Numbered from the stretch's first letter, positions 43,074 to 52,770 are shown. The stretch is 64,000 bases of DNA from Aquimarina acroporae (GCF_023195925.1 NZ_JALPRE010000020.1:32196-96195), one strand, 5' to 3'. Notes: generated by a model from the sequence alone, not told the origin. Made by a program: numbers and translations.

Positions 43074-45935
43074 ATGATTAGGAATGTAATTACTCTGGTT
43101 TTTTTAGTCGTTACCACTTCGGTATTGGCACAAAAACGATCTTTAAGTCATGAAGATTATGATCTATGGAAAGAGATTGAAGATACTAAGATATCCCAAA
43201 AAGGAAAATTGATAGTTTCTGTTATCAGAACAGCCACTAAAAGAGGCGATGGGTATATTGAGATCTATAATATTCGAACAAAACAAAAAACAACTTTTTT
43301 TAATGGTTATGAACCTTCAATAACACATGATGAACGTTTTGTTGTTTTCAAAAGAAAACCTAAATATGAAACTACTAGAAAGGAAAAGAAGAAAAAAGTA
43401 AAGAAAGATCAAAAAGAAAAAGATGCTTTATTTATATATGATGTTACAACAAATAAAATACTTGATTCTGTTTCGCGGGTAATGTCTTATAAAATGCCTG
43501 ATAAGTCTAGTGATTGGGTTGTCATTGAAAAGTTTAAAAATAAGAAGCTAAAGGAAGATAAAGAAGTAAAAGATTCAGTAAAGCCAAAGTTAGGAAAAGC
43601 ATATGAACAAAAGTATGCGCTTATATATCACCTAACCACCAAGAAAAAAGATACTATTTATCAGATTAAAGATTTTGCTTTTTCGGAAAAAGGGGATGCT
43701 TTCTACTATTCTAAAACAACGCATAAAAAGTCTAAGGATAAAAAAGGTAAAGAAGCAAGAGAAAAGGATATAGGGGTTTTTAAATATGATATTTCCTCTG
43801 GAAAAGAGATGGTGCTAGATTCCACAAAATATTTGTATGATCGCCTAGTAGTAGATAAAAAAGGTAAGTATTTTTCATTTATGTCTGCAAAAGATTCTAC
43901 CCATGTTGATTCTTTGGAGTATGAATTATTCCTTTCTAATGACAAAGAGGTCATAAATTTGGTAGATACTTCAGGAAAAAACCTAAGAAACAATTGGAAG
44001 TTGAGTGATGGGAAAACTTCATTTTTTTCAGAAAATAGCGCTAGATTTTACTTTTATTCAAAACCAAAAGTTACATACATAAAAGATACAACACTCTTAG
44101 AAGATGAAATTCCTCAGGTTGATGTTTGGAACTGGAGTGATAAAATGATACAACCAGAGCAAAAGGCTAGGTTCAAGGAACTCGAAACCAAAGCTTACTT
44201 ATCCTATTATGAGGTAGAAAAAAAGTCAATAGTGCACTTACAAGATGAAATCTTTGAGGATATTGTTTTTGATAAAAACAAAGAAAAAAGATTTATTTTA
44301 GGAGCAACCAGTGCGCCTTACTCTATAGAGCGTTCATGGAATTTACCATGGACCAGAGATTTTTATGTAATAGATACATACACGGGTAAGAAGCGTTTAG
44401 CACTTACCAAAACTGCCTTACAGCCTTTTTTATCACCAAATAACAAGTATGCATTGTATTATGATATGCAGGAGAAACATTGGTTTTCTCTTGATTTAAA
44501 CAGCTTAGAAAAGAGAAATCTTACCAAAAGCTTAAACGTGGCTTTTTATGACGAAGACGATGACCATCCTATGCTTCCGTATAGATATGGTTTTGGAGGT
44601 TTTGATAAAGAAGGTAACGGATTAATTTACGATAAATTTGATGTTTGGAAAGTGTCCTTGTCGGGCGATAAGCAACCGGTGAATATTACGGGTAAAGGAA
44701 GGCAAAAGAATATTGTTTATAGAACACTAAGATTAGATTCTGAAAATCGAAATGTTGCGTCTTACAGTAATAATAAGTTGTTGATTACTAGTTTTGACAA
44801 AACTACAAAAGCCTCAGGTTTGTACGTTTTGAAAGGTAGCACCTTGATTGAAAAAATAAAACCTTCAGAGTTTTTTATCGATGAGTATAAGAAAGCACAA
44901 GAAGCTGAGGTTATTACTTTTCAGAAACAAAACTTCAATACGTTTCAAGATGTACATTATACCAGTGATAATTTTGGGCGTATTACTCAAATTACCGAAG
45001 TGAATCCTCAGAAGAAAGACTTTAAATGGGGGGGCGCAGAATTGTTTTCATGGAAAAGTTATGATGGTAAAATGCTAGAAGGTATTATCTATAAACCTGA
45101 TGATTTTGATCCTTCAAAAAAGTATCCGCTTATTACCTATTTTTATGAAAAAAGGGCAGATAGCTATCGAAACTATTACACTCCTCGACCTAGTGCTTCT
45201 GTTGTTAATCCTTCTTATTTGGTAAGTAATGGCTACATTATGTTTGTACCTGATATTGTTTATGAAGATGGTAAACCAGGACCTAGTGCATATAATTGCG
45301 TAATTTCTGGTGTTGAGGCAGTCGAGAAACTGGGATATATTGATAGTGCTAATATGGGTATTCAAGGTCAGAGTTGGGGTGGTTACCAGGTAGCGTATTT
45401 AATTACGGTTACCAATAAGTTTAAAGCAGCTATGGCTGGTGCTCCAGTGAGTAATATGACATCGGCTTACGGAGGAATTCGTTGGCAGTCAGGACTGAGT
45501 AGAGCATTTCAATATGAAAGATCTCAAAGTAGAATAGGTAAGAATTTATGGGATGGATTTGATTTGTATATCGAGAATTCACCATTGTTTGGAATTCCTA
45601 AAATAGAGACCCCTTTACTTATGATGCATAATGATAACGATGGAGCTGTGCCTTATTATCAAGGAATAGAAATGTTTATGGGTATGAGAAGGTTACAAAA
45701 GCCAGTTTGGCTTTTAGTGTACAATGATGAGCAACATAATCTCAGAAAGGAAAAAAATAGACAGGATTTATCTATTCGAATGATGCAATTCTTTGATCAT
45801 TACTTGCAAGGCAAACCTGCTCCAAAATGGATGACACAAGGTGTTTCTCGTGTCGATAAAGGGAAGAACTTTGGTTATGATCTAGAAGAAAATGACATTC
45901 AGATAAAAAATACAATCCGAAGTTCTGATAGATAA
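43074..45935 (+). CDS. S9 family prolyl-oligopeptidase-like serine peptidase
   Basis: The 953-aa secreted peptidase has a signal peptide (MIRNVITLVFLVVTTSVLA). Its long N-terminal beta-propeller is about 640 residues. It contains a very Lys-rich insertion near residues 100-120 (RKEKKKKVKKDQKEKD). The C-terminal alpha/beta hydrolase has the triad S767 (QGQSWGGYQV), Asp about 856 (HNDNDGAVP) and H888 (DEQHNL). Family members cleave after proline or act as acyl-aminoacyl peptidases, probably in the periplasm here. It is longer than a typical S9 enzyme (about 700) because of the propeller. Terminator follows. Confidence 0.92.
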   Translation: MIRNVITLVFLVVTTSVLAQKRSLSHEDYDLWKEIEDTKISQKGKLIVSVIRTATKRGDGYIEIYNIRTKQKTTFFNGYEPSITHDERFVVFKRKPKYETTRKEKKKKVKKDQKEKDALFIYDVTTNKILDSVSRVMSYKMPDKSSDWVVIEKFKNKKLKEDKEVKDSVKPKLGKAYEQKYALIYHLTTKKKDTIYQIKDFAFSEKGDAFYYSKTTHKKSKDKKGKEAREKDIGVFKYDISSGKEMVLDSTKYLYDRLVVDKKGKYFSFMSAKDSTHVDSLEYELFLSNDKEVINLVDTSGKNLRNNWKLSDGKTSFFSENSARFYFYSKPKVTYIKDTTLLEDEIPQVDVWNWSDKMIQPEQKARFKELETKAYLSYYEVEKKSIVHLQDEIFEDIVFDKNKEKRFILGATSAPYSIERSWNLPWTRDFYVIDTYTGKKRLALTKTALQPFLSPNNKYALYYDMQEKHWFSLDLNSLEKRNLTKSLNVAFYDEDDDHPMLPYRYGFGGFDKEGNGLIYDKFDVWKVSLSGDKQPVNITGKGRQKNIVYRTLRLDSENRNVASYSNNKLLITSFDKTTKASGLYVLKGSTLIEKIKPSEFFIDEYKKAQEAEVITFQKQNFNTFQDVHYTSDNFGRITQITEVNPQKKDFKWGGAELFSWKSYDGKMLEGIIYKPDDFDPSKKYPLITYFYEKRADSYRNYYTPRPSASVVNPSYLVSNGYIMFVPDIVYEDGKPGPSAYNCVISGVEAVEKLGYIDSANMGIQGQSWGGYQVAYLITVTNKFKAAMAGAPVSNMTSAYGGIRWQSGLSRAFQYERSQSRIGKNLWDGFDLYIENSPLFGIPKIETPLLMMHNDNDGAVPYYQGIEMFMGMRRLQKPVWLLVYNDEQHNLRKEKNRQDLSIRMMQFFDHYLQGKPAPKWMTQGVSRVDKGKNFGYDLEENDIQIKNTIRSSDR

Positions 45936-45937
45936 AT

Positions 45938-45968
45938 AAAAAAGAGGTCAATACGACCTCTTTTTTAT
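45938..45968. terminator. Bidirectional terminator
   Basis: AAAAAAGAGGTC-AATAC-GACCTCTTTTTT between convergent S9 peptidase and GNAT genes; the GNAT stop codon (45965) lies inside its T run. Confidence 0.92.
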
Positions 45969-46507
45969 TTCCAATCCCATTGTACTAGATGCCATGTGAT
46001 GCCATTATCGTTATAAATCAACAAGTCTGAAAAGCCAATAGCATAATGGGCGTTAAGAGACCTTATGTTATTTGCTGCTACTTCTGTAATAAGCACATCA
46101 TACTTGTGATTTAATTCATCTTTCATTTTGTTGTATAAACCTCTAAAAATTCCCTGCTTCCTATAGTTTTTATCAATACATACTTGTCCCATAACAATAT
46201 ATGTATTGAGGTTCCTTAATTGAGTGTCGATTTTAGAAAACATAGGTTCTAAAACTTCTATATCTTCTTTAAATTCTCGAACCATTGATAAAGCATACCC
46301 CACCACTTTATCATCATCTTTGGCTATGATATGAGGTTCTTTAGTATGCATTTTGGTTAACAATTCAAGATCGTGCTCAACAGTAACAAAGCCTTCTTTT
46401 TCTTTATCTTCTTTTGATATTGAAGAAGACAAGTTGTTTTTTTGAAGCTGAAGAATTTGTTCTAATTCTCTCTTGCTAGAAGTAGTCGTATATCGTATGT
46501 TTTTCAT
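45965..46507 (-). CDS. GNAT family N-acetyltransferase
   Basis: A 180-aa acetyltransferase. The acetyl-CoA-binding motif A is GQVCIDKNYRKQGIFRGLYNKM (about 108-128, R/QxxGxG/A variant with KQGIFR), and motif B contains ITEVAANNIRSLNAHYAIGF. The N-terminal 50 residues are helical and charged. GNAT enzymes acetylate small molecules, peptides or proteins; no substrate is suggested by context. It is convergent with the S9 peptidase gene. Confidence 0.85.
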   Translation of the reverse strand: MKNIRYTTTSSKRELEQILQLQKNNLSSSISKEDKEKEGFVTVEHDLELLTKMHTKEPHIIAKDDDKVVGYALSMVREFKEDIEVLEPMFSKIDTQLRNLNTYIVMGQVCIDKNYRKQGIFRGLYNKMKDELNHKYDVLITEVAANNIRSLNAHYAIGFSDLLIYNDNGITWHLVQWDWK

Positions 46508-46554
46508 TCAATAAATATACGCTCATTTTAGTCTTTTCCACCAATACCTTAAGT

Positions 46555-47868
46555 TTAATATGGATGTGGGATCATAGAGAGTTTTATGATGTTATGTATA
46601 GTAGATGTTACCATTTTTAGATCATTTGTTTTTAATAATGAAAAACTTCTATGATATGTTTGATCAAGTTCATCCTGTTTCAACAGACCGATATTGACAA
46701 TCTTAGGTTGATTGTTTTCCAATATCAGCGCCTGAGGAGAGGTTTCTATAGCATTAATATCATATACTTTACCCTCGAATAAAGGTTTTATAGCTTCAAC
46801 ATTTGTATGTCCCACAATTACTCTGGAAGCGTTATAAGACTCAAGAATATTTTGAACTTGATCAAGAGATGCTTTTTTTACTTCATCATTGAGTCGTATG
46901 TATCCTCTGTAATGGGTAACTCCAGTTTTTCCAAGAATGATTTCTTTTAGGTCATCTTCTAGAGGTTTATCATTCCAATAATCCCACATGGCTTGATTTA
47001 TTTGTTGAATTGTATAGTTTTTTTCTGCTGTTTTTGGGCTTACTCCTCCATGGGCAATAAGACTGTTTCCGATTTTTAGTAATACAGGTCTTGTTCGTAG
47101 CCATTTTCCTAAGTAGGTTTTATTTGAATATGCGTTTTTAAAAGACATCATTTGTTGAGTAGCATATAAGTTTTTTGGGTGTACCCTGCTAAAATTTCCT
47201 TTAAGCATATATTGCTCGTGGTTTCCGATGATGTAATGTACCATACCACCAGCCAGCTTAGCTTGTTCAGAAAGTAATACAATTTTCCAAAGGACCTGGT
47301 CTACGGCTGTTCCTCGATCTACCATATCTCCAGTTATTACCAGATGATTATTACTAAAATTCCAGTTGCCCAATGAGTCGATTACATTCAAACTTTGTAA
47401 AACCTTGTTCATGTACTTGTAGTCACCATGAATATCACTTATAAATGCAACTTTATTAGGTGTAGTTTTTATTACTGTAGAAGGAGTAGATATTTCGGGC
47501 AAGATAAAATTATGGTTGTCTTCACCAATAGTAATTGAAAAACTATCAATACTAGTATCATACTCTTTTTTGTGATGTTTTCCTTGACTAAACCAATGTA
47601 CATTAAGGGTTTCTTTATTGGTATACTGTACAATAGGGCCCTGCATAAAATTAGGATCAAATTTAGGTTTGTCTGCCGCGCCTGCAAGATTTACATTAAT
47701 ATCTATGAATTTATTCTTTATAGGTACGTGAAGCGTTTTGTAAACCCCATTTTCAGTTAGAGTTACCGTACTTTGATTTAATTTGTAGGCAATAATTATT
47801 AGCATTATGCTACAAAGTGTAAGTATTGGATATAGAAGGTATAATTTCCATTTTTTCGTTTTTTTCAT
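46555..47868 (-). CDS. Membrane-anchored calcineurin-like metallophosphoesterase
   Basis: The 437-aa protein has an N-terminal membrane helix (about residues 8-27). A small N-terminal beta domain is followed by a metallophosphoesterase domain (about 148-370) with all metal-binding motifs: AFISDIHGDYKYM (D-H), ITGDMVDRGT (GDxxDRG), IIGNHEQYML (GNHE), LIAHGGVS and VGHTNVE. The GDMVDRG plus GNHEQ pattern resembles PPP-type serine/threonine phosphatases, but the substrate is unknown. The active site is probably periplasmic. Confidence 0.88.
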   Translation of the reverse strand: MKKTKKWKLYLLYPILTLCSIMLIIIAYKLNQSTVTLTENGVYKTLHVPIKNKFIDINVNLAGAADKPKFDPNFMQGPIVQYTNKETLNVHWFSQGKHHKKEYDTSIDSFSITIGEDNHNFILPEISTPSTVIKTTPNKVAFISDIHGDYKYMNKVLQSLNVIDSLGNWNFSNNHLVITGDMVDRGTAVDQVLWKIVLLSEQAKLAGGMVHYIIGNHEQYMLKGNFSRVHPKNLYATQQMMSFKNAYSNKTYLGKWLRTRPVLLKIGNSLIAHGGVSPKTAEKNYTIQQINQAMWDYWNDKPLEDDLKEIILGKTGVTHYRGYIRLNDEVKKASLDQVQNILESYNASRVIVGHTNVEAIKPLFEGKVYDINAIETSPQALILENNQPKIVNIGLLKQDELDQTYHRSFSLLKTNDLKMVTSTIHNIIKLSMIPHPY

Positions 47869-47993
47869 TTGATGAATGATTAAAATTGGACAATAGGGTA
47901 TCTGTGCAGTGATTATTTATCATTGCAAATTCTAGTACCGCACATAAATTACAGTAGAGAAATTAGGGTAAATGCCAGCTAACGCGAGGTTTT

Positions 47994-48200
47994 TTACTCT
48001 TTTACATATTCAAGAATATCTGAAGGTTGACAATCTAAAGCTTCGCAAATAGCTTCTAATGTAGAAAAGCGAATTGCTTTTGCTTTTCCAGATTTCAGAA
48101 TAGAGAGATTGGCTGTAGTAATTCCTATTTTTTCAGCCAAATCTTTACTTTTCATTTTCTGCTTAGCTAGCATAATATCAAGATGCACGATTATAGGCAT
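47994..48200 (-). CDS. Small XRE/Cro-type helix-turn-helix regulator (YozG-like)
   Basis: The 68-aa protein is a single Cro/C1 HTH (KMKSKDLAEKIGITTANLSILKSGKAKAIRFSTLEAICEALDCQPSDILEY). These YozG-like proteins are regularly encoded beside DUF2975 membrane proteins, as here (2-3 bp gaps to two of them). They are thought to repress their own operon. Twin palindromes upstream of the first gene at 49260-49309 are the probable target. It is the last gene of the three. Confidence 0.9.
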   Translation of the reverse strand: MPIIVHLDIMLAKQKMKSKDLAEKIGITTANLSILKSGKAKAIRFSTLEAICEALDCQPSDILEYVKE

Positions 48201-48202
48201 AA

Positions 48203-48721
48203 TTAAATAGTTAATTCTGTTTCTTCTTGTAATTGAACCCCTTGTTTAAAGATTGCGATAATAAACATAGAGAAAATCCCCAGAATGATATGCAAAAATG
48301 CAATCGATAGATCATTAAAGTCAATTCTTTTAGAAATAATAACCTGAAGGATTCCGTACAGAACAGGAAAGAACAAATTAAGAATAGTAAAATACATCAA
48401 ATATTTTATGGCTGTTTTGGTAAATAAAATTTCTTCTTTAAAAGTTTTAAGTACCATTGATAAAACATAGAAAAATACTGTGTAGAATATGAAAAACACT
48501 GTTATTGCTATCATCGTTCTCAAATCGTAATTTCCTTTAATTACAAAATCTGTCATTGGGATTTTTATTTGAAACTGTTGATCAGAAACAGTCATAGATA
48601 TATGACTAATCAAAGAAAAAACTATAAACAGTAAAGAAATTGAATATCCGATAGTGGTTATTCGAACGACGTAAAACAAGAGCTGCGATAAAGATTTATT
48701 TCCAAAAATTTTTAGTTTCAT
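48203..48721 (-). CDS. DUF2975 membrane protein
   Basis: A 172-aa protein with four hydrophobic helices and the DUF2975 layout; the C-terminus is a short charged tail ending QLQEETELTI. The cytoplasmic KTFKEEILFTKTAIKYL segment between helices is characteristic. Function unknown; possibly a membrane sensor or effector acting with the HTH protein encoded 2 bp downstream. Paralogous to the preceding gene. Confidence 0.8.
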   Translation of the reverse strand: MKLKIFGNKSLSQLLFYVVRITTIGYSISLLFIVFSLISHISMTVSDQQFQIKIPMTDFVIKGNYDLRTMIAITVFFIFYTVFFYVLSMVLKTFKEEILFTKTAIKYLMYFTILNLFFPVLYGILQVIISKRIDFNDLSIAFLHIILGIFSMFIIAIFKQGVQLQEETELTI

Positions 48722-48724
48722 AAA

Positions 48725-49249
48725 TTACACTGTTAATTCATTTTCTTCTTCTATAGTCTTGGCTCTTTTAAATATCTCTGAAAGGAGATAAAAAGCAAGG
48801 CCACATGGAATTAGAAAAGTGAGTTCGTTTTTAAATTCATTAAAGAAACGGAAGGACGATTTTTCTATAAATGCCAATAAAACCTTTAGGATAAATACAT
48901 TAATCGTATAGGTAATAAAAACGTTTCCAATTTTTTTAAAAGAGTTGATATTTTTTTGGCTGAAGTAATGCTTCTTTTCAATCTCTCTTAAAATTGAAAT
49001 AAAATGTGTAAAGCCATATATAAGATACCCTCTCCAAAAGAAAAGACCGATGGTGATCACATAATTGCTCCATAATATCGCATTTTCTGAGGTAAACCAA
49101 GATTTACCTTTAACTGCTGTTTTTGACCAGTTTTCAAAGTTCTTAAATTGCATAAGGTCAAACTCCCTAATATCATTTATGAGAGTAGAAAAAGAAGCAA
49201 GTAATACGGCATAAACTATAATAGTTAAAAGTGTTGTATTGTTCTTCAT
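48725..49249 (-). CDS. DUF2975 membrane protein, first gene of the operon
   Basis: The ATG at 49249 (MKNNTTLLTIIVYAVLLA) is preferred over the longest frame because it begins the first membrane helix directly. The 174-aa protein has four helices, with the loop REIEKKHYFSQKNINSFKKIG of DUF2975 proteins and a tail EEENELTV almost the same as its paralogue's. First gene of DUF2975-DUF2975-HTH. Twin inverted repeats lie just upstream, between it and the divergent biotin operon. Confidence 0.8.
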   Translation of the reverse strand: MKNNTTLLTIIVYAVLLASFSTLINDIREFDLMQFKNFENWSKTAVKGKSWFTSENAILWSNYVITIGLFFWRGYLIYGFTHFISILREIEKKHYFSQKNINSFKKIGNVFITYTINVFILKVLLAFIEKSSFRFFNEFKNELTFLIPCGLAFYLLSEIFKRAKTIEEENELTV

Positions 49250-49259
49250 AATGCTAAAA

Positions 49260-49309
49260 TTATTGTTTAACAATAACAAATATATAAAAATTATTGTTTT
49301 TCAATAATT
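49260..49309. promoter_or_regulatory. Twin palindromic operators of the DUF2975-HTH operon
   Basis: TTATTGTT-T-AACAATAA (49260-49276) and AATTATTG-TTTTT-CAATAATT (49289-49309) share TTATTG-N5-CAATAA, with centres 31 bp apart. The first sits right against the DUF2975 start region, so a bound repressor would block that promoter; bioF lies on the other side. Confidence 0.75.
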
Positions 49310-49363
49310 TTTTATCAAATAATAATAATTATTAGATTGGTTTTTAAAACCTAATGGTCTTTG

Positions 49364-49371
49364 TACCTTTG
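49364..49371 (+). promoter_or_regulatory. -7 box of bioF, nearly leaderless
   Basis: TACCTTTG fits TAnnTTTG and ends 4 nt before the ATG at 49376; T-rich TTTTT at 49341-49345 is the likely -33 partner. Confidence 0.55.
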
Positions 49372-49375
49372 GAGC

Positions 49376-50530
49376 ATGTTACCAGAAAGACTTCAAAAAA
49401 AGATAAATAATCGCAAGAAGGACAAAGCACTAAGAGCTTTGGGTTTACGAGAAAAATTGGTAGACTTCTCTTCAAATGATTATTTAGGTTTTGCAAACTC
49501 TAAAACTATTTTTGATAACGCTCATCAACTTCTTGTTGATAAAAATATTAAGGTAAATGGAGCTACGGGTTCTCGCCTACTTTCTGGTAATCATGGTTTG
49601 TATACTAACATTGAAGATAGCTTAGCAGCGTTTCACAATGCCGAAACTGCACTGGTTTTCAATTCAGGATATGATGCCAATGTTGGTTTTTTCTCATCGG
49701 TTCCTCAACGCGGAGACTTTGTTTTTTATGATGAGCTTATTCATGCTTCTATTCGTGATGGTATTCAAATGAGTAACGCCAAATCATATAAGTTTAAGCA
49801 TAATGATCTTGAAGATTTACGTAATAAAGTAGAACTGTGTTATGAAAAAGAAGGGAATACCGATACTTCTGAAATCTATGTGGTTACCGAATCTGTTTTT
49901 TCTATGGATGGAGATATTCCAGATTTAAAAGGCTTTGTTGATTTTTGTAAAAAGATCAATTGCCACTTAGTGGTAGATGAAGCCCATGCTTCTGGAGTTT
50001 TTGGCAATTGTGGTGTTGGATTGTTACAGGAATTGGGGTTAGAAAATGAGGTTTTTGCCAGAATTAATACTTTCGGCAAAGCTTTGGGTTGTCATGGAGC
50101 TATTATTTTAGGCTCAAAAGAGTTAAAACAGTTTTTGGTGAACTATGCAAGAAGTTTTATTTATACTACAGGTTTGCCACCACATTCTTTGGCTACGATA
50201 CAGGTAGCTTACCAAGAGTTGAAGAAAACTAAAGAAATCGAAAAATTACATTCAAATATCCAGTATTTTCGAGATAAAATTCGGGATACTAACCTTATAT
50301 CTATGTTTATAGATAGCAAATCTGCGATTCACTGTTGTATAATTTCTGGAAACGAAAAGGTAAAAGCTATTGCTCATCAAATACAAGATCAAGGATTTGA
50401 TGTTAAGCCCATTTTATCTCCAACAGTTCCTTCGGGTCAGGAAAGGTTAAGATTTTGTCTTCATAGCTTTAATTCGGAAGAAGAAATCGATGAAGTTTTA
50501 GACTTGTTAGCTACCTTTGTCCAGAACTAA
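49376..50530 (+). CDS. bioF: 8-amino-7-oxononanoate synthase
   Basis: The ATG at 49376 (MLPERLQKKINNRK) is used; an upstream TTG would add five residues and overlap the -7 box. The 384-aa protein is a fold-type I PLP enzyme of the alpha-oxoamine synthase family: DFSSNDYLGFAN, NGATGSRLLSGNHGLY, VDEAHASGVFG (Asp holding PLP) and the PLP lysine in INTFGKALGCHGA. It condenses pimeloyl thioester with L-alanine, the first dedicated ring-building step of biotin synthesis. It leads bioF-bioD-bioA. Confidence 0.92.
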   Translation: MLPERLQKKINNRKKDKALRALGLREKLVDFSSNDYLGFANSKTIFDNAHQLLVDKNIKVNGATGSRLLSGNHGLYTNIEDSLAAFHNAETALVFNSGYDANVGFFSSVPQRGDFVFYDELIHASIRDGIQMSNAKSYKFKHNDLEDLRNKVELCYEKEGNTDTSEIYVVTESVFSMDGDIPDLKGFVDFCKKINCHLVVDEAHASGVFGNCGVGLLQELGLENEVFARINTFGKALGCHGAIILGSKELKQFLVNYARSFIYTTGLPPHSLATIQVAYQELKKTKEIEKLHSNIQYFRDKIRDTNLISMFIDSKSAIHCCIISGNEKVKAIAHQIQDQGFDVKPILSPTVPSGQERLRFCLHSFNSEEEIDEVLDLLATFVQN

Positions 50531-50542
50531 AAAAGTAAAGGT

Positions 50543-51184
50543 ATGCCGGGTAAAAGCAAGGCGGGTCAGAAAAAAATATTTATTACAGGTATTGGAACCG
50601 AAGTAGGTAAAACAATAGTTTCTGCCATAGTAACAGAGGCATTACAAGCCGATTATTTTAAACCGGTACAGGCCGGAGATTTAGATTTTTCAGATGCCGA
50701 TAAAGTAAAGCATCTTGTGTCTAACGAAAAATCGGTATTTCATGGTAATGCTTATGCGTTGCAAACACCAATGAGTCCTCATGCTGCTGCCGAAATAGAT
50801 AATGTATCTATCGATATAAATAATATTCAATTACCAGAAACAGATAATGATATTGTAATCGAAGGGGCCGGAGGCTTGCTGGTACCGCTTAATGATGAAG
50901 ATACTATTCTTGATCTCATACAGCCCAACTATAGCGTTATTTTGGTTTCAAGACATTATTTAGGAAGCATAAATCATACTCTTATGAGTATTTGGATACT
51001 AAAAGAACAAGGTTTTAAGGTTTCTGTTATTTTTAATGGAGATGAACATAAAACAACAGAAGATATCATCAAAAAGATGACAGATGTCGAGGTGATCGGA
51101 AGAATTGAAGATGAACCATATTTTGATGCTGCGGTTGTAAAAGAATATGCTACACTGTTTAGAGAAAAATTAGAAGAATTATGA
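50543..51184 (+). CDS. bioD: Dethiobiotin synthase
   Basis: A 213-aa P-loop enzyme with FITGIGTEVGKTI (residues 14-26), the DYFKPVQAG segment and VIEGAGGLLVPL. It closes the ureido ring of dethiobiotin from 7,8-diaminopelargonate, CO2 and ATP. It lies 12 bp after bioF and overlaps bioA by 4 bp (ATGA), so translation of the three is coupled. Confidence 0.95.
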   Translation: MPGKSKAGQKKIFITGIGTEVGKTIVSAIVTEALQADYFKPVQAGDLDFSDADKVKHLVSNEKSVFHGNAYALQTPMSPHAAAEIDNVSIDINNIQLPETDNDIVIEGAGGLLVPLNDEDTILDLIQPNYSVILVSRHYLGSINHTLMSIWILKEQGFKVSVIFNGDEHKTTEDIIKKMTDVEVIGRIEDEPYFDAAVVKEYATLFREKLEEL

Positions 51185-52503
51185 GATCAGATGTAAAACA
51201 TATAGATCCAGTTTCAGTAGATAAAATAGCAGAGGACAAAAGTTTACAGCAAAGAGATAAGCAACATCTCTGGCATCCCCTTACCCAACACAAAATTCAT
51301 CCGGAAGCTCTGCCAATAGTTAAAGCAAAAGGAGCAGTGTTATATGGTGATAATGGAAAAGAATATATCGATGGAATAGCATCTTGGTATACTGCAATGT
51401 ATGGGCATTGTAATGATCATATTCTGAAAAGAGTAGGTGAGCAAATGCAGCAACTGGATCAAATCGTTTTTGCCGGATTTACTCACGAACCGGCCATTAA
51501 ACTGTCTGAAGAACTCATAAAGATTCTACCAAATAATCAACAAAAAATCTTTTTCTCCGATAATGGTTCCACTGCAAATGAAGTGGGAATCAAAATGGCA
51601 TTACAATATCACTTCAATAAAGGAGAAAAACGAAATACGATCATTGCTTTTGAAGATGGTTTTCATGGAGATACTTTTGGCGCGATGTCGGCTTCAGGGT
51701 TGTCTGTGTATAATGGGCCGTTTGAAGATTTTTTTATAGATGTTAAACGAATACCCACCCCAAGCTCAGATAATATTGAAGATATCCTTAGTTTGTTATT
51801 GTCTATTATTGAGCAAAACAACGTAGCAGCATTTATTTATGAGCCTTTGGTTCAAGGAGCCAATGCTATGCATATGTTTGAACCAGAGCACCTCGATAAA
51901 ATTCTTGAGGTTTGCAAAACGCATCATATCATCACAATTGCAGATGAGGTAATGACCGGTTTTGGTAAAACGGGTAAAACATTTGCTTCGGAGTATATGC
52001 AAATACAACCAGACATTATTTCAATGTCAAAATCTCTTACTGCTGGTTTCGTACCTATGGCTGTTACTAGTTGCACCCAGAATATTTACGATGCTTTTCT
52101 TGATGATTCTGTAGGTAAGGCCTTTTTTCATGCGCATACTTACTCTGCCAATCCAATAGCATGTTCGGTAGCCTTAGCCGGAATAGAACTATTGTTAAGC
52201 CATGAATATCAGGATCATATTAAAAGAATCACCAGTGCCCATCAAGAATTTAATGATAGAATTAAAAACCATTCCAAAGTAAAGTCTACAAGACAAAAAG
52301 GAGTGATTTTTGCGCTTGATTTAAATATTGAGATGGATAGGTATGGTAAAAAGAGATACGAAATCTTTGATCACTTTATGCAAAGAGGAATTTTTCTTAG
52401 ACCTTTAGGAAGTACAATTTATATTCTTGCTCCCTACATTATAAATACTAATCAATTAGATAGTGTTTATGATGCAATACTTGAACTCTTAGAAGAATTA
52501 TAA
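51181..52503 (+). CDS. bioA: Adenosylmethionine--8-amino-7-oxononanoate aminotransferase
   Basis: The 440-aa class III PLP aminotransferase has HLWHPLTQHK near the N-terminus (typical of BioA), the SDNGSTANEVGIKMA and DGFHGDTFGAMSASG motifs, Asp in IADEVMTGFGKTGK, the PLP lysine in ISMSKSLTAGF and FFHAHTYSANP. It moves an amino group from S-adenosylmethionine to make diaminopelargonate. It overlaps bioD by 4 bp and its stop overlaps the convergent gene at 52498 by 6 bp. Confidence 0.95.
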   Translation: MRSDVKHIDPVSVDKIAEDKSLQQRDKQHLWHPLTQHKIHPEALPIVKAKGAVLYGDNGKEYIDGIASWYTAMYGHCNDHILKRVGEQMQQLDQIVFAGFTHEPAIKLSEELIKILPNNQQKIFFSDNGSTANEVGIKMALQYHFNKGEKRNTIIAFEDGFHGDTFGAMSASGLSVYNGPFEDFFIDVKRIPTPSSDNIEDILSLLLSIIEQNNVAAFIYEPLVQGANAMHMFEPEHLDKILEVCKTHHIITIADEVMTGFGKTGKTFASEYMQIQPDIISMSKSLTAGFVPMAVTSCTQNIYDAFLDDSVGKAFFHAHTYSANPIACSVALAGIELLLSHEYQDHIKRITSAHQEFNDRIKNHSKVKSTRQKGVIFALDLNIEMDRYGKKRYEIFDHFMQRGIFLRPLGSTIYILAPYIINTNQLDSVYDAILELLEEL

Positions 52504-52770
52504 TGATTCTAAAAGTCGCTTGGCGTAATTCTTAGATAGTTTTTCAGGATTGCGGTAATAATGCAATTTGGTTTTGTCTATGTTGTAAGAACCCGATAAG
52601 TATTTAATCTCGTTTTCAAACCTAGTTTTTTGATAGTCGTCAAAAGATTGTTTGAATTTCGAGAAATTATCAGGGAGATCCTCAAATACTACGATTCCAT
52701 CATTTTCCAAAGTATCAGAAATAGACTCATAATCCTGGGTAAGAATTTTTCGGGGTAATTTTCGGAACAT
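52498..52770 (-). CDS. Small conserved-looking protein, unknown
   Basis: This 90-aa, mostly charged protein starts MFRKLPRKILTQDYESI and has no signal or membrane segment. The composition and regular helix pattern (FDDYQKTRFENEIKYLSG) suggest a small globular cytoplasmic protein. Its stop overlaps the bioA stop region. Such short proteins next to bioA occur in flavobacteria, but I cannot assign a function. Confidence 0.6.
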   Translation of the reverse strand: MFRKLPRKILTQDYESISDTLENDGIVVFEDLPDNFSKFKQSFDDYQKTRFENEIKYLSGSYNIDKTKLHYYRNPEKLSKNYAKRLLESL

